Origin: Streptomyces atratus
GTDB taxonomy: Bacteria; Actinomycetota; Actinomycetes; Streptomycetales; Streptomycetaceae
Length of the DNA stretch: 64,000 nt
Assembly: GCF_900119365.1 (NCBI RefSeq)
Contig: NZ_FPJO01000003.1
Span: 248,001 to 312,000, forward strand
Direction: 5' to 3'
The notes under the pieces were generated by a model. The model saw only the letters and a list, made by a program, of their open reading frames with translations. It searched no databases and was not told where the DNA came from. This document shows positions 1 to 8,827 of the stretch, in pieces (position 1 is the stretch's first letter; each line of letters begins with the position of its first letter). Position numbers and translations under genes: made by a program.

Positions 1-166
1 CGACGGCGGAATGCGGATCGCCCTGCGCACCCCCGACCCGGCTTCGCTGCGCAGGCTCGCGCTGCGACTGGGCGGCGAGGGCCGCATCGTCTCCCCGCCG
101 GAGCTGGCACGGAGCGCACAACAGGCGGCCCGTGCGGCGCTCGCCGCTTACGACGTACAGGTCTGA
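1..166 (+). CDS. WYL-domain transcriptional regulator, PafC-like (C-terminal end only)
   Basis: Only the last 54 codons are inside the window; they read in frame from base 2 to a TGA at 164-166. The tail is an amphipathic Arg/Leu-rich helix (RIALRTPDP, LRRLALRLGG) followed by an Ala-rich helix, the usual end of PafC-type WYL proteins. PafB/PafC regulators control the actinobacterial DNA-damage response. In streptomycetes a WYL gene pair commonly lies directly upstream of tatA, so position supports the call. The HTH and WYL domains are outside the window, so the identification rests on a short tail plus synteny. Confidence 0.6.
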   Translation, partial: DGGMRIALRTPDPASLRRLALRLGGEGRIVSPPELARSAQQAARAALAAYDVQV

Positions 167-185
167 GCGGAAACCTGAGGGAGAT

Positions 186-482
186 ATGAGCAATATGTCT
201 GTGGTGTCAGGTGTTCCGACCGTGGTGGTGCCCGAGTCCGTACGGTTCAAGGCGGCCTGCCCGGACTGCCGCGAGCGGTTCGAACTGGCCGCGGCCGCCA
301 TCCGCCTCGCCGTGGGGGCGAGCCGCCGGACGACGTTCTACTCCTTCACCTGCCCGCAGTGCGGCGCGGCCGTCCGCAAGCCGGCGGGGGAGCGGATAGT
401 CGAGCTCCTCAGCCGGGGCGGGGTGCGGACGCTGCGCCTCCACACCGGCAACCAGACCCTTTCCACGCCGTCGGCCCCCTAG
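186..482 (+). CDS. small zinc-ribbon protein
   Basis: A 98-residue protein with two CxxC knuckles, CPDC near residue 29 and CPQC near residue 64, spaced like a zinc ribbon. The region between them is Ala/Arg-rich and no catalytic motif is visible. ATG at 186 is chosen because a GAGG-type ribosome site lies just upstream; an in-frame start at 132 would run back into the preceding WYL gene. It sits 19 bp after that gene and 19 bp before the next small ORF, so the group is probably cotranscribed. A role in nucleic-acid or protein binding is likely for such ribbons but is inference. Function unknown. Confidence 0.7.
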   Translation: MSNMSVVSGVPTVVVPESVRFKAACPDCRERFELAAAAIRLAVGASRRTTFYSFTCPQCGAAVRKPAGERIVELLSRGGVRTLRLHTGNQTLSTPSAP

Positions 483-501
483 ACATATCGAGGCTCTGCG
501 C

Positions 502-699
502 ATGTTCTGGCCCATGCTCGCCATCGCCCTGGGATTTCTCGGGATCGCCGTACTCGGCGTGCTGGCCGTCAAGGTCTTCATCGAGGCCCAGCGGCTCGGG
601 CGCCAGGTGACGCGGACCACCGAGCGCATCAACCGCGCAGCCGAGGACCTCGAAAGGGCGGCGACGGACCTTGCCGCGACCGGCGAGGCGCTGCGCTAG
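502..699 (+). CDS. small single-pass membrane protein
   Basis: 65 residues. An N-terminal hydrophobic helix (about residues 2-24, rich in Leu, Gly and Val) is followed by a charged heptad-like helix to the end (RLGRQVTRTTERINRAAEDL), suggesting a membrane anchor with a short cytoplasmic coiled coil. It lies 19 bp after the zinc-ribbon gene and about 210 bp before tatA on the same strand. No family is recognised with confidence. A link to the Tat system is suggested only by position. Confidence 0.6.
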   Translation: MFWPMLAIALGFLGIAVLGVLAVKVFIEAQRLGRQVTRTTERINRAAEDLERAATDLAATGEALR

Positions 700-912
700 C
701 AGGGGAGCGGGCTCTTGATCCACTGGCACGGAGGTACGCTGCTGAGATCGGCCCAGGGGGAGGCGCGGGCCGCAAGCGGGAGTATGCACGGGCATTGCCT
801 TGCGTTTACCCCTGCGGGTTACGATCGCTGTCAGCGCGCAGGTCGGACGTGTGTCCGGCCAAATGGGTAGCGAGCCCGCCCTCCAGTCGCCTCAGTGAGA
901 AGGAAGTCGCAC

Positions 913-1206
913 ATGATCGGCAATCTGAAGCCCCTCGAGATCGTTCTGATCATCGCCGTCATCTTGCTGCTCTTCGGTGCCAAGAAGCTTCCCGACATGG
1001 CGCGTTCGCTCGGCAAGTCGGCCCGCATCCTCAAGAGTGAGGCCAAGGCCATGAAGAAGGACGACGCGGAGCCGGCGGGGCCCACCACGGAGACCGCTGC
1101 GGACACCGCACCGCAGGCAGCGCCCGCCCGTACCATTCAGGCCGCTCCGGGAGACGTCAGCAGCGCCCGTCCGGTCAGCGAGGCCAAGCCCACCACCCAG
1201 AACTGA
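913..1206 (+). CDS. tatA: Sec-independent translocase subunit TatA
   Basis: 97 residues with TatA architecture: a short N-terminus, one transmembrane helix (about residues 8-22, EIVLIIAVILLLFG), the FGAKKLP hinge, an amphipathic helix (DMARSLGKSARILKSEAKAM) and a polar, Pro/Ala-rich tail. TatA oligomers form the pore-like element that moves folded, often cofactor-bearing proteins across the membrane after TatC recognises the twin-arginine signal. ATG at 913 is preceded by an AAGGAAG ribosome site; an upstream in-frame codon at 895 would add only MRRKSH. tatC follows on the same strand. The tail has no detected domain. Confidence 0.95.
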   Translation: MIGNLKPLEIVLIIAVILLLFGAKKLPDMARSLGKSARILKSEAKAMKKDDAEPAGPTTETAADTAPQAAPARTIQAAPGDVSSARPVSEAKPTTQN

Positions 1207-1255
1207 CAGCTGACCCGCTCCACCGACAGCTGCCGCACGAGACGAGGGAAGTGGG

Positions 1256-2203
1256 TTGCTCAAGTCTGCCCGCAAGCAGGAGAAGGACGACGAGGGGCGG
1301 ATGCCTCTCCTCGATCACCTGCGTGAGCTGCGCGATCGACTGCTGAAGTCGGTCCTGGCCATCGTGATCACCGTGATCGCGGCAGCGTTCTTCCAGAAGG
1401 AAATCTTCGAGTTCCTGATGAAGCCGATCCTGGATTCGGTCGGCTGTAAGAACGGCGCCGTGACCATGATCAATGGTCGACCGTGTGCGGAGATGACCAC
1501 CAACGGTCTGCTGTCACCGTTTACCATCGCGTTGAAGGTGTCCCTGATGACGGGTGTGTTGGCGGCCACCCCCGTCTGGCTCTACCAGCTGTGGGCATTT
1601 GTGGCCCCAGGCCTGCACAAGCACGAGAAGCGCCATGCGATTTCCTTCGTCGCGGCCGGGGTGCCGCTCTTCCTGGCCGGCGCCTACCTGGCGTACGAGA
1701 TCCTGCCGCAGACTGCCCAGATCATGCTTGGATTCACGCCCGACAACGTGAAGAACCTGCTGCCGCTCGATGACTTTCTCGACTTGATCACCCGCATGGT
1801 GATCGTCTTCGGGCTGGCCTTCGAGCTGCCACTGCTGCTGGTCCTGCTCAATATGACCGGGGTCCTGTCCGGCGCTCGCATGCTGCGCTGGTGGCGCGGG
1901 ATGATCATCGGACTCACCGCGTTCGCGGCCATCGCGACACCGGGCGGCGATCCCATCTCGATGCTTCTGCTCGCGGCTCCGCTCGGGGTGCTGTACTTCA
2001 TCGCGGTGGGTTTCTCCCTCCTCAACGACAAGCGCAGGCGGCGTTCCAATCCCGATGCTGACCTCGACGACGACGAGGCTTCGGAGCTGGACCTCACCCC
2101 CGAGGACGTCGGTGAGATCGAATCGGTCTCGTCCGCCCGGGCGTTGCCCACCCAGGCGAGCTCGGACCGTGACCGGGGCAACGGTTACGACGACATCACC
2201 TGA
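1256..2203 (+). CDS. tatC: Sec-independent translocase subunit TatC, TTG start
   Basis: 315 residues, polytopic, with TatC features: the cytoplasmic N-terminal helix MPLLDHLRELRDRLLKS, followed by six predicted membrane segments including VAPGLHKHEKRH and the conserved region near FGLAFELPLLLVLL. TatC is the receptor for twin-arginine signal peptides and works with TatA. TTG at 1256 is chosen because a GAGGGAAG ribosome site sits about 6 nt upstream; the first ATG (1301) would start at MPLL and lose 15 charged residues. The C-terminus carries a long acidic and serine-rich tail (DADLDDDEASELDL) beyond the family core, as in other actinobacterial TatC proteins. A kinase gene follows after 17 bp. 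Confidence 0.95.
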   Translation: MLKSARKQEKDDEGRMPLLDHLRELRDRLLKSVLAIVITVIAAAFFQKEIFEFLMKPILDSVGCKNGAVTMINGRPCAEMTTNGLLSPFTIALKVSLMTGVLAATPVWLYQLWAFVAPGLHKHEKRHAISFVAAGVPLFLAGAYLAYEILPQTAQIMLGFTPDNVKNLLPLDDFLDLITRMVIVFGLAFELPLLLVLLNMTGVLSGARMLRWWRGMIIGLTAFAAIATPGGDPISMLLLAAPLGVLYFIAVGFSLLNDKRRRRSNPDADLDDDEASELDLTPEDVGEIESVSSARALPTQASSDRDRGNGYDDIT

Positions 2204-2220
2204 CCTTGTAAGGTCCCCGG

Positions 2221-3129
2221 GTGACCAGCGAGATCACCCTTTTCGTCAATCCCACCGCGGGACGCGGCCGGGGCGCGCACGCCGCGCAGCCGGCCGCTTC
2301 CGCGTTGCGGGCCGCCGGATTCTCCGTGCGCACGGTGCTCGGTGAGGACGCCGACGACGCCCTGCGGCGGGCCCGTGAGGCCGTCACGGGTGGGACCGGT
2401 GCGCTGATAGCCGTGGGCGGGGACGGCATGATGTCCCTCGCCCTGCAGGCCGTCGCGGGAACGATGACCCCGCTCGGGGTCGTCGCAGTCGGCACCGGGA
2501 ACGACTTCGCCCGCGCGCTCGGGCTGCCTATACGGGACCCTGCCGCCGCCGGACGGCTGGCCGCCGAGGCGCTCAAGGGCGGTGCCGTGCGCGAGATCGA
2601 CCTGGGCCGGGTCGGTGAGCGGTGGTTCGGGTCGGTGCTCGCCTCCGGCTTCGACTCCCGGGTCAACGACCGCGGCAACCGGATGCGTTGGGCCGGCGGA
2701 CGGTTCAAGTACGACCTCGCGATCCTCGCCGAACTCGCCGCGTTCAAGCCCATCCCGTACCGCGTCAGGCTGAACGGCGGACCGGTCAGGGAGATCGAGG
2801 CGACGCTCATCGCCGTCGGCAACGGAACGACGTACGGCGGAGGCATGCGGATCTGCGCCGACGCCGTCATGGACGACGGGCTCTTCGACGTGACGGTCGT
2901 CGGGGACTGCAGCCGCACCACCCTGCTCAAGGTGTTCCCCCGCGTCTACAAGGGGACGCACCTCGACCACCCGAAGGTCACCGTGCACCGGGTCTCCTCG
3001 ATCGAGCTGGCCGCAGCCGGTGTCACCGCGTACGCGGACGGTGAACAACTCGGGGCGCTGCCGTTGACCGCGCACTGTGTGCCGGGAGCGGTGAGGGTGC
3101 TCGTGCCGGGTTCTCCCACCGGGATTTAA
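2221..3129 (+). CDS. diacylglycerol kinase family lipid kinase
   Basis: 302 residues with the DAGK/NAD-kinase-like fold. FVNPTAGRGRG at the N-terminus, the nucleotide-binding GGDGMM motif near residues 68-73, GTGNDFARALG near residue 95, and a C-terminal YADGE motif typical of YegS/DgkB proteins. The family phosphorylates diacylglycerol or related lipids, recycling DAG from phospholipid or lipoglycan turnover; the exact substrate cannot be read from sequence. The GTG start follows tatC by 17 bp, so the two are probably cotranscribed. The gene is complete. Confidence 0.85.
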   Translation: MTSEITLFVNPTAGRGRGAHAAQPAASALRAAGFSVRTVLGEDADDALRRAREAVTGGTGALIAVGGDGMMSLALQAVAGTMTPLGVVAVGTGNDFARALGLPIRDPAAAGRLAAEALKGGAVREIDLGRVGERWFGSVLASGFDSRVNDRGNRMRWAGGRFKYDLAILAELAAFKPIPYRVRLNGGPVREIEATLIAVGNGTTYGGGMRICADAVMDDGLFDVTVVGDCSRTTLLKVFPRVYKGTHLDHPKVTVHRVSSIELAAAGVTAYADGEQLGALPLTAHCVPGAVRVLVPGSPTGI

Positions 3130-3173
3130 AGATCGCGTCACTGTCAGAGGTGGCGGGTAGGCTCGTAAGCAAG

Positions 3174-6008
3174 ATGACAGAGGACCTCTCACCAGCTGAG
3201 CGATACCAGGCTTCTCGGATCCGTGCCGCCGAGCAGGCCACCGCACTCGCGCCCTTCCGTGAGCTGTACGAATTCGATCTGGACCCCTATCAGATCGAGG
3301 CCTGCGAGGCCCTGGAGGCCGGCAAGGGGGTGCTCGTCGCGGCCCCGACGGGCTCGGGCAAGACCATCGTCGGCGAATTCGCCGTGCACCTCGCCCTCGA
3401 ACAGGGCCGCAAGTGTTTCTACACCACCCCCATCAAGGCCCTGTCCAACCAGAAGTTCACCGACCTGGTCAAGCGTTACGGACCGGAGAAGGTCGGCCTG
3501 CTGACCGGCGACAACAGCGTCAACGGTGATGCCCCGGTGGTCGTCATGACCACCGAGGTGCTGCGGAACATGCTGTACGCGGGCTCGCAGGCGCTGCGGG
3601 GCCTCGGCTACGTGGTGATGGACGAGGTGCACTACCTCTCCGACCGCTTCCGGGGTGCCGTCTGGGAGGAAGTGATCATTCACCTCCCGGACTCCGTGAC
3701 CCTGGTGTCACTGTCGGCGACCGTTTCCAACGCCGAGGAGTTCGGCGACTGGCTGGACACCGTCCGCGGTGACACCGAAGTGATCGTCTCCGAGAGCCGA
3801 CCCGTGCCGCTCTGGCAGCATGTCCTGGCAGGCCGCCGGATGTACGACCTCTTCGAGGAGGAGACCGACCACGGCGGCCGCGGCGCCGGACGCCGCGAGG
3901 TCAACCCCGATCTCGTCCGGCTCGCCCGGATGGAGAACCAGCGCGGGTACAACCCGCGTGAGCGCCGCCGCGGCAAGATGGTCCGCGAGGCCGACCGTGA
4001 GCGTGAGCGGCGCCAGCGCAGCCGGATCTGGACCCCGGCCAGGCCCGAGGTCATCGACCGGCTGGATGCCGAAGGACTGCTCCCCGCCATCACGTTCATC
4101 TTCAGCCGGGCCGGCTGCGAGGCCGCCGTGCAGCAGTGTCTGCACGCCGGACTGCGGCTCAACGACGAGGACAAGCGGCGCCTGGTCCGCGAGATCGTCG
4201 AGGAGCGGACCGCGTCCATTCCCGGCGAGGACCTCCACGTCCTGGGCTATTACGAATGGCTCGAAGGACTGGAGCGGGGCATCGCCGCGCACCACGCGGG
4301 CATGCTGCCGACGTTCAAGGAAGTCGTCGAGGAGCTGTTCGTACGCGGGCTCGTCAAGGCCGTCTTCGCCACCGAGACCCTCGCTCTCGGCATCAACATG
4401 CCCGCGCGCTCCGTGGTGTTGGAGAAGCTCGTCAAGTGGAACGGCGAGCAGCACGCCGACATCACCCCCGGCGAGTACACCCAGCTGACCGGGCGGGCCG
4501 GGCGGCGCGGTATCGACGTCGAGGGCCACGCGGTGGTGCTGTGGCAGCGCGGCATGGACCCGGGGGCACTGGCCGGGCTCGCGGGTACGCGTACGTATCC
4601 GCTGCGGTCCAGCTTCCGGCCCTCCTACAACATGGCCGTCAACCTGGTGCAGCAGTTCGGGCGGCACCGTTCGCGCGAGCTGCTGGAGACCTCCTTCGCA
4701 CAGTTCCAGGCGGACCGGTCGGTGGTCGGCATCTCCCGGCAGGTCCAGAAGAACGAAGAGGGACTGGAGGGCTACCGGGAGGGGATGACCTGCCACCTCG
4801 GTGACTTCGAGGAGTACGCGCGGCTGCGCCGCGACCTCAAGGACCGGGAGACCGAACTCGCCAAGCAGGGCGCCACGCAGCGGCGGGCCGAGGCCGCGGC
4901 GTCCCTGGAGCGGCTCAAGCCCGGCGACGTCATCCAGGTACCCACCGGCAAGTTCGCCGGACTGGCACTGGTCCTCGACCCCGGCCTGCCCGCCGGGCGG
5001 ACCAACGGGCACGGCCACCGCGGGCTCGAATACCACGACGGGCCGCGGCCGTTGGTGCTCACGGCCGAGCGTCAGGTCAAGCGGCTCGCCTCGATCGACT
5101 TCCCCGTTCCGGTGGAGGCGCTGGAGCGGATGCGGGTGCCGAGGTCGTTCAACCCGCGTTCCCCGCAGTCGCGCCGGGACCTGGCCTCCGCGCTGCGGAC
5201 CAAGGCCGGGCACATAGTCCCCGAGCGGCACCGCAAGGGGCGGTCCGCCGCGGCCGACGACCGGGAGATCGCCCGCTACCGGGCGGAGCTGCGCGCGCAC
5301 CCCTGCCACGGATGCGCCGAGCGCGAGGACCATGCGCGCTGGGCCGAGCGGTATCACCGCCTGCAGCGCGACACCAGGCAGCTGGAGCGGCGGATCGAGG
5401 GGCGGACGAACACGATCGCCCGCACCTTCGACCGGATCGTGGCGCTGCTCACCGAGCTCGACTATCTGCGGGGCAACGAGGTCACCGAGCACGGGCGCCG
5501 GCTGGCGCGGCTCTACGGCGAGCTCGATCTGCTGGCGAGCGAGTGCCTGCGGGCCGGGGTGTGGGAGGGGTTGAACCCCGCCGAACTCGCGGCGTGCGTC
5601 TCGGCGTTGGTGTACGAGGCGCGGCAGGCCGACGACGCGGTGGCGCCGAAGCTGCCGTCGGGGCCCGCGAAGACCGCGATGGGCGAGATGGTCCGGATCT
5701 GGGGCCGGCTCGACGCGCTGGAAGAGGAATTCGAGATCAACCAGGCGGAGGGTGTCGGGCAGCGCGAACCCGACCTCGGCTTCGCCTGGGCGGTCTACAT
5801 GTGGGCGTCGGGGCGGACGCTGGACGAGGTGCTGGGCGAGGCGGAGATGCCGGCCGGGGACTTCGTGCGGTGGTGCAAGCAGGTGATCGACGTGCTGGGG
5901 CAGATTGCGGCCGCGGCGCCTCGGGACGGGAGTTCTGTGGCCCGGAGTGCGCACAAGGCGGTGGATGCGGTGTTGCGGGGGGTTGTGGCGTACAGCTCTG
6001 TGGGGTGA
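3174..6008 (+). CDS. helY: SKI2/Mtr4-type DEAD/DEAH box RNA helicase HelY
   Basis: 944 residues. Motif I APTGSGKT lies near residues 57-64, motif II DEVH at 150-153 and motif III SLSAT near 180. The helicase C-terminal lobe contains FATETLALGINMPAR and QLTGRAGRRGID, and a long C-terminal region resembles the DSHCT domain of exosome-associated helicases. Actinobacterial HelY is an ATP-dependent RNA/DNA helicase of uncertain cellular role, with suggested work in RNA decay or rRNA processing. ATG at 3174 gives the family-typical start MTEDLSPAERY; a GTG at 3150 would add eight residues. It closes the tatA-tatC-kinase-helY series conserved in streptomycetes. Confidence 0.9.
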   Translation: MTEDLSPAERYQASRIRAAEQATALAPFRELYEFDLDPYQIEACEALEAGKGVLVAAPTGSGKTIVGEFAVHLALEQGRKCFYTTPIKALSNQKFTDLVKRYGPEKVGLLTGDNSVNGDAPVVVMTTEVLRNMLYAGSQALRGLGYVVMDEVHYLSDRFRGAVWEEVIIHLPDSVTLVSLSATVSNAEEFGDWLDTVRGDTEVIVSESRPVPLWQHVLAGRRMYDLFEEETDHGGRGAGRREVNPDLVRLARMENQRGYNPRERRRGKMVREADRERERRQRSRIWTPARPEVIDRLDAEGLLPAITFIFSRAGCEAAVQQCLHAGLRLNDEDKRRLVREIVEERTASIPGEDLHVLGYYEWLEGLERGIAAHHAGMLPTFKEVVEELFVRGLVKAVFATETLALGINMPARSVVLEKLVKWNGEQHADITPGEYTQLTGRAGRRGIDVEGHAVVLWQRGMDPGALAGLAGTRTYPLRSSFRPSYNMAVNLVQQFGRHRSRELLETSFAQFQADRSVVGISRQVQKNEEGLEGYREGMTCHLGDFEEYARLRRDLKDRETELAKQGATQRRAEAAASLERLKPGDVIQVPTGKFAGLALVLDPGLPAGRTNGHGHRGLEYHDGPRPLVLTAERQVKRLASIDFPVPVEALERMRVPRSFNPRSPQSRRDLASALRTKAGHIVPERHRKGRSAAADDREIARYRAELRAHPCHGCAEREDHARWAERYHRLQRDTRQLERRIEGRTNTIARTFDRIVALLTELDYLRGNEVTEHGRRLARLYGELDLLASECLRAGVWEGLNPAELAACVSALVYEARQADDAVAPKLPSGPAKTAMGEMVRIWGRLDALEEEFEINQAEGVGQREPDLGFAWAVYMWASGRTLDEVLGEAEMPAGDFVRWCKQVIDVLGQIAAAAPRDGSSVARSAHKAVDAVLRGVVAYSSVG

Positions 6009-6124
6009 GCCGGCCGCTGGGTGCGGGTGCGGGTTCCCGGGGCGGGCGTTGTGGTGTGGGCTGCGGTGGGCTGTTGCGGAGGTGCGCCTGCGGCGGGCTT
6101 TCCCCTGCCCGCCCCTTCCCGTAG

Positions 6125-6231
6125 CCGGGGGTCCGCCCCCGGACCCCCGCTCCGCAAGCGCCGGAGAGGCTGTATATGCCGGCCGCAACCGGGGCTCTGC
6201 CCCGGGCCCCGCTCCTCAAGCGCCGGAGGGG
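6125..6231 (+). repeat. two tandem REP-like 45-bp repeats
   Basis: Two copies of a GC-rich unit lie at 6125-6169 and 6189-6231. Both start CCGGGG, share GCCCC blocks able to fold into a hairpin, then GCTCC, CAAGCGCCGGAG and GG. They differ at a few scattered positions, so they are diverged copies, not an assembly duplication. Elements of this look are common between streptomycete genes. The second copy ends only 5 bp from the point where the truncated flavin monooxygenase loses homology. Nothing else is seen between helY and that fragment. Confidence 0.65.
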
Positions 6232-6236
6232 TCCAG

Positions 6237-6513
6237 GGGTCGCGAAGGTCTTGGCCGCGAACGTCGGGTACGAGACGTTGGGGCGGTGCGCCACCAGGAT
6301 CTGGAGCTTCTCGGCGCGGGCCGCGACGTAGGCGGCGGCCGGCGACGGGACGGGGGAGCCGGAGCCGTAGGCGAACAGCACCCGGTCCCAGCCGTGGTCC
6401 TCGTGCGCGCGGGCCGGTCTGAGGATGTACTCCTTGTCGAGGGACGGCCCGGAGCGGGGTGTCACCTCGGAACCTTCGTTCGTTGCTGCGATGCCGAGAA
6501 ACCCGACGGGCAT
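6237..6513 (-). pseudogene. N-terminal fragment of an LLM-class flavin monooxygenase
   Basis: From ATG at 6513 the minus strand encodes about 92 residues beginning MPVGFLGIAATNEGSE and containing ARAHEDHGWDRVLFAYGSGSP and AAYVAARAEKLQILVAHRPN. This matches the start of alkanesulfonate-monooxygenase-like (SsuD-type) FMNH2-dependent enzymes, which normally run to about 350-380 residues. After FAAKTFAT the frame enters the REP-like repeat and homology stops, so about three quarters of the enzyme is missing. A ribosome site (GAGG) remains in front of the ATG. A functional product is very unlikely. Confidence 0.75.
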
Positions 6514-6683
6514 GGCGAAGCCTCATCTCGTGCTGCGGAAAACCGGTCGTGGGAAGCGCTGACGTGGAAACGGTCAGCGGCAACACGAGGCGGACCACAC
6601 TCGACCGAAGTCGATGTGGTCAGGGGTGACCAGCCGCAGCTGAGGGCGCATCTGCCCAGTGGAACAGGTGTGTTGGTGACCAG

Positions 6684-7300
6684 TCAACTGTTTCCGGGTC
6701 CCATGGCCGGGACCCGGTCCAGCAGGGTGGCGATCCGGGCCAGCCGTTCGTCGGTGTGCGCCGGACCGATCAGCATCACGCCGAACCGCAGGCCGTCCAC
6801 CTCGCCGGCGGGGGCCGCCACCGCGCACAGGCCGAGCAGGTTGGTGGAGCTGGTGAACCGGCCGAGGCGGGCATTGGTGCCCACCGGGTCCGCAGCGACC
6901 TCGGCGAGCGTGGGATGCCCCGGCGCGGCGGGCAGCAGGAGGGCGTCCGCGTCGCCGAGTGCGGCCGTCGCGGCGGTGCGGAGGACGGCCAGCCGGGCCT
7001 GGTCGGCGAAGAGCCGGTGTGCCGGGATGTCGCGGGCCGCGGTGATGATCCGGGCCACCACGGGGTCGAGGTCGGGGCCGGCGGGCGTGCCGTCGATGAA
7101 GGCGCCGACCGCCGTATAGCGCTCGGCGACGAACGCGCCGCCGTACAGCATCGCCCCGGCCTCGGTGAACGGCGTCAGGTCGACCGGCCGGAGCAGCGCG
7201 CCCGCCGCTCGGAGCCGGGCGGCCGTCGACTCGTACGCCGCCGCCCAGCCCGGGGCGAGCTCGCCGAGCTGTCCGGTGGGCGGGACCGCGATCCACCAGA
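6684..7300 (-). pseudogene. C-terminal fragment of an allophanate hydrolase/amidase
   Basis: Minus-strand frame from about 7300 down to the stop at 6684. Recognisable blocks are VPPTGQLGELAPGWAAAYES, GAMLYGGAFVAERYTAVGAF, IPAHRLFADQARLAVLR, DADALLLPAAPGHPTLAEV and SSTNLLGLCAVAAPAGEVDG, which match the second half of AtzF-like allophanate hydrolases (amidase signature family, urea and s-triazine nitrogen catabolism). The N-terminal half with the Ser-cisSer-Lys triad is absent. Upstream the sequence passes directly into a PucR fragment in another frame. A 9-bp-arm palindrome at 6694-6717 lies inside the reading frame. Confidence 0.7.
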
Positions 7301-7921
7301 ATCCGGCTCGTTCAGATCGGCGCCCGTCAGCTGGACGATCTTGCGGATACGGGCGCCCACCGCGTTCCGGTGCAGATGGAGCGCCTCCGCGGCGCGGGCG
7401 GGCGAGTTGTTGTGGTCCAGATAGCCCTGGAGCGTGCGCAGCAGTGGCTCGGCGCGTTCCGGGCCCAACGCCAGCACCGGGGCGAGGAGTTCGCTGACCG
7501 CCTCGCGCGCCGTGTCGGAGGTGTACCACTCCAGCAGCATCCGGTCCAGGCCCACCGCGTCGTGCGCCGCCACCGCGGGCCCCGCACCGCGCGGCACTGC
7601 GGCCCGGGCCTCACGGGCCGAGGTGCGGATGCCCAGTGGGCCCCGGTGCGATGAGCCCACGCCGCACCGCAATCCGGCCTCCGGACGCAGTCCGGCCAGC
7701 CGGTCCACCACTCGGCGGGCGCGGGCCAGGGTGGCGCGCCGCCCGTCGGCTCCCGGGTCGGCGGGCCAGGTGCTGAGCAGGACGAGGGCGTCGTCGACCA
7801 GCGCGGCGTTCCACTGGACGGTGTCGGCGGCCTGCGGCGCGGGGGCGGGTGGGGCGGTGGCGGTGCCGGAGAGCGCCGCCGCCCCGTCCCAGGTGCGCAG
7901 CAGGGTCAGCGCCTGGGACAT
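7301..7921 (-). pseudogene. C-terminal fragment of a PucR-family regulator
   Basis: Minus-strand residues include ALVDDALVLLSTWP (GGDEF-like middle domain), VGSSHRGPLGIRTSAREA, LDRMLLEWYTSDTAREAV and the C-terminal PucR HTH LLRTLQGYLDHNNSPARAAE followed by LHLHRNAVGARIRKI. PucR proteins regulate purine and other nitrogen-source catabolism. The usual N-terminal sensing domain is missing: homology begins near 7921, where the opposite strand enters a DUF917 gene. The C-terminus stops at TGADLNEPD where the allophanate hydrolase fragment begins. It is therefore bounded by deletions on both sides. Confidence 0.75.
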
Positions 7922-7941
7922 CACCGCGTCCAGGGCCTTCG

Positions 7942-8741
7942 GCCGGGCCGCCACCCACATCGCGCCGATCGAGGTGGGCGGCGTCAACTCCATGCTGCCC
8001 ATCGCCTGCGCCGCCGAGGCGGGGCTGCCGCTGGTCGACGGCGACGCCATGGGCCGCACCTTCCCCGAGGCGCAGATGGTGCTGCCCGGTCTGATCGGGG
8101 TGGCCAACACCCCGATGGCTCTCGCCGACGACAAGGGCAACAGCATCATCGTCGACGCCGTCTCCGACCATGCCGCCGAGCGCATCGCGCGGGCCGTCTG
8201 CGTGGAGCTCGGCTGCCAGATCTCCAGCGCCGACACCGTGATGCGGGGCGACCAACTCGCCGACGGGCTCGTCCCCGCCACGCTGACGCTCGCCGAGCGG
8301 CTCGGCGCCGCCGTGCGCGAGGCGCGCGCCGCGCACACCGACCCGGTGCTCGCGGCCCGTGCGATGCTGTCCGGCACGCATCTGCTGACCGGCAAGGTGA
8401 TCGACGTGAGCCGCCGAACCCAGGGCGGCTTCGCCCGGGGCAGCGCCCGGATCGAGGGCATCGGCGAGGACGCGGGCCGGGTGCTGGAGCTCGGCTTCCA
8501 GAACGAGCATCTGCTGGCCACCCGCGACGGCGAGACGGTCGCCACCACGCCGGACCTCATCTGCGTGCTGGACACCGACACCGGCGACCCGGTGACCACC
8601 GAGGGCCTGCGCTACGGCCTGCGTGTCAGCGTCCTCGCGGCGCCCTGCGACCCGCGCTGGACCACCCCGGGCGGCCTGGCGCTCGCCGGGCCGCGGTACT
8701 TCGGGTACGACGTGGACCATCTGCCGTTCCGGGAGAGCTGA
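7942..8741 (+). pseudogene. DUF917-family protein lacking its N-terminus
   Basis: About 266 residues remain, starting near FGRAATHIAPIEVGG and continuing VNSMLPIACAAEAGLPLVDG, AMGRTFPEAQMVLPG, DAVSDHAAERIARA and a conserved end GYDVDHLPFRES. DUF917 proteins are normally about 360 residues and include S-methylthiohydantoin desulfurase-like enzymes, often encoded beside hydantoinases and PucR regulators. The first 90 or so residues and the native start are gone. The open frame extends upstream only through sequence antisense to the PucR fragment. Translation from an internal start cannot be excluded, but no ribosome site is evident. Confidence 0.7.
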
Positions 8742-8827
8742 CCCACGGGCCGGACCACACCGGCGCCCGGCCGGTCCGCGTGGAGCGGGCCGGCCGGGCA
8801 TCCCCTTCCGCCGGGCGATCCCTTGTC

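Noticed and set aside
3708..6188. 826-residue open frame antisense to helY
   Set aside because: Pro/Arg/Gly-rich low-information sequence produced by high GC third positions; the sense strand encodes a clear helicase.
6694..6717. Perfect 9-bp-arm palindrome CCGGGTCCC-ATGGCC-GGGACCCGG considered as a terminator
   Set aside because: It lies inside the residual reading frame of the allophanate hydrolase fragment and has no T-tract.
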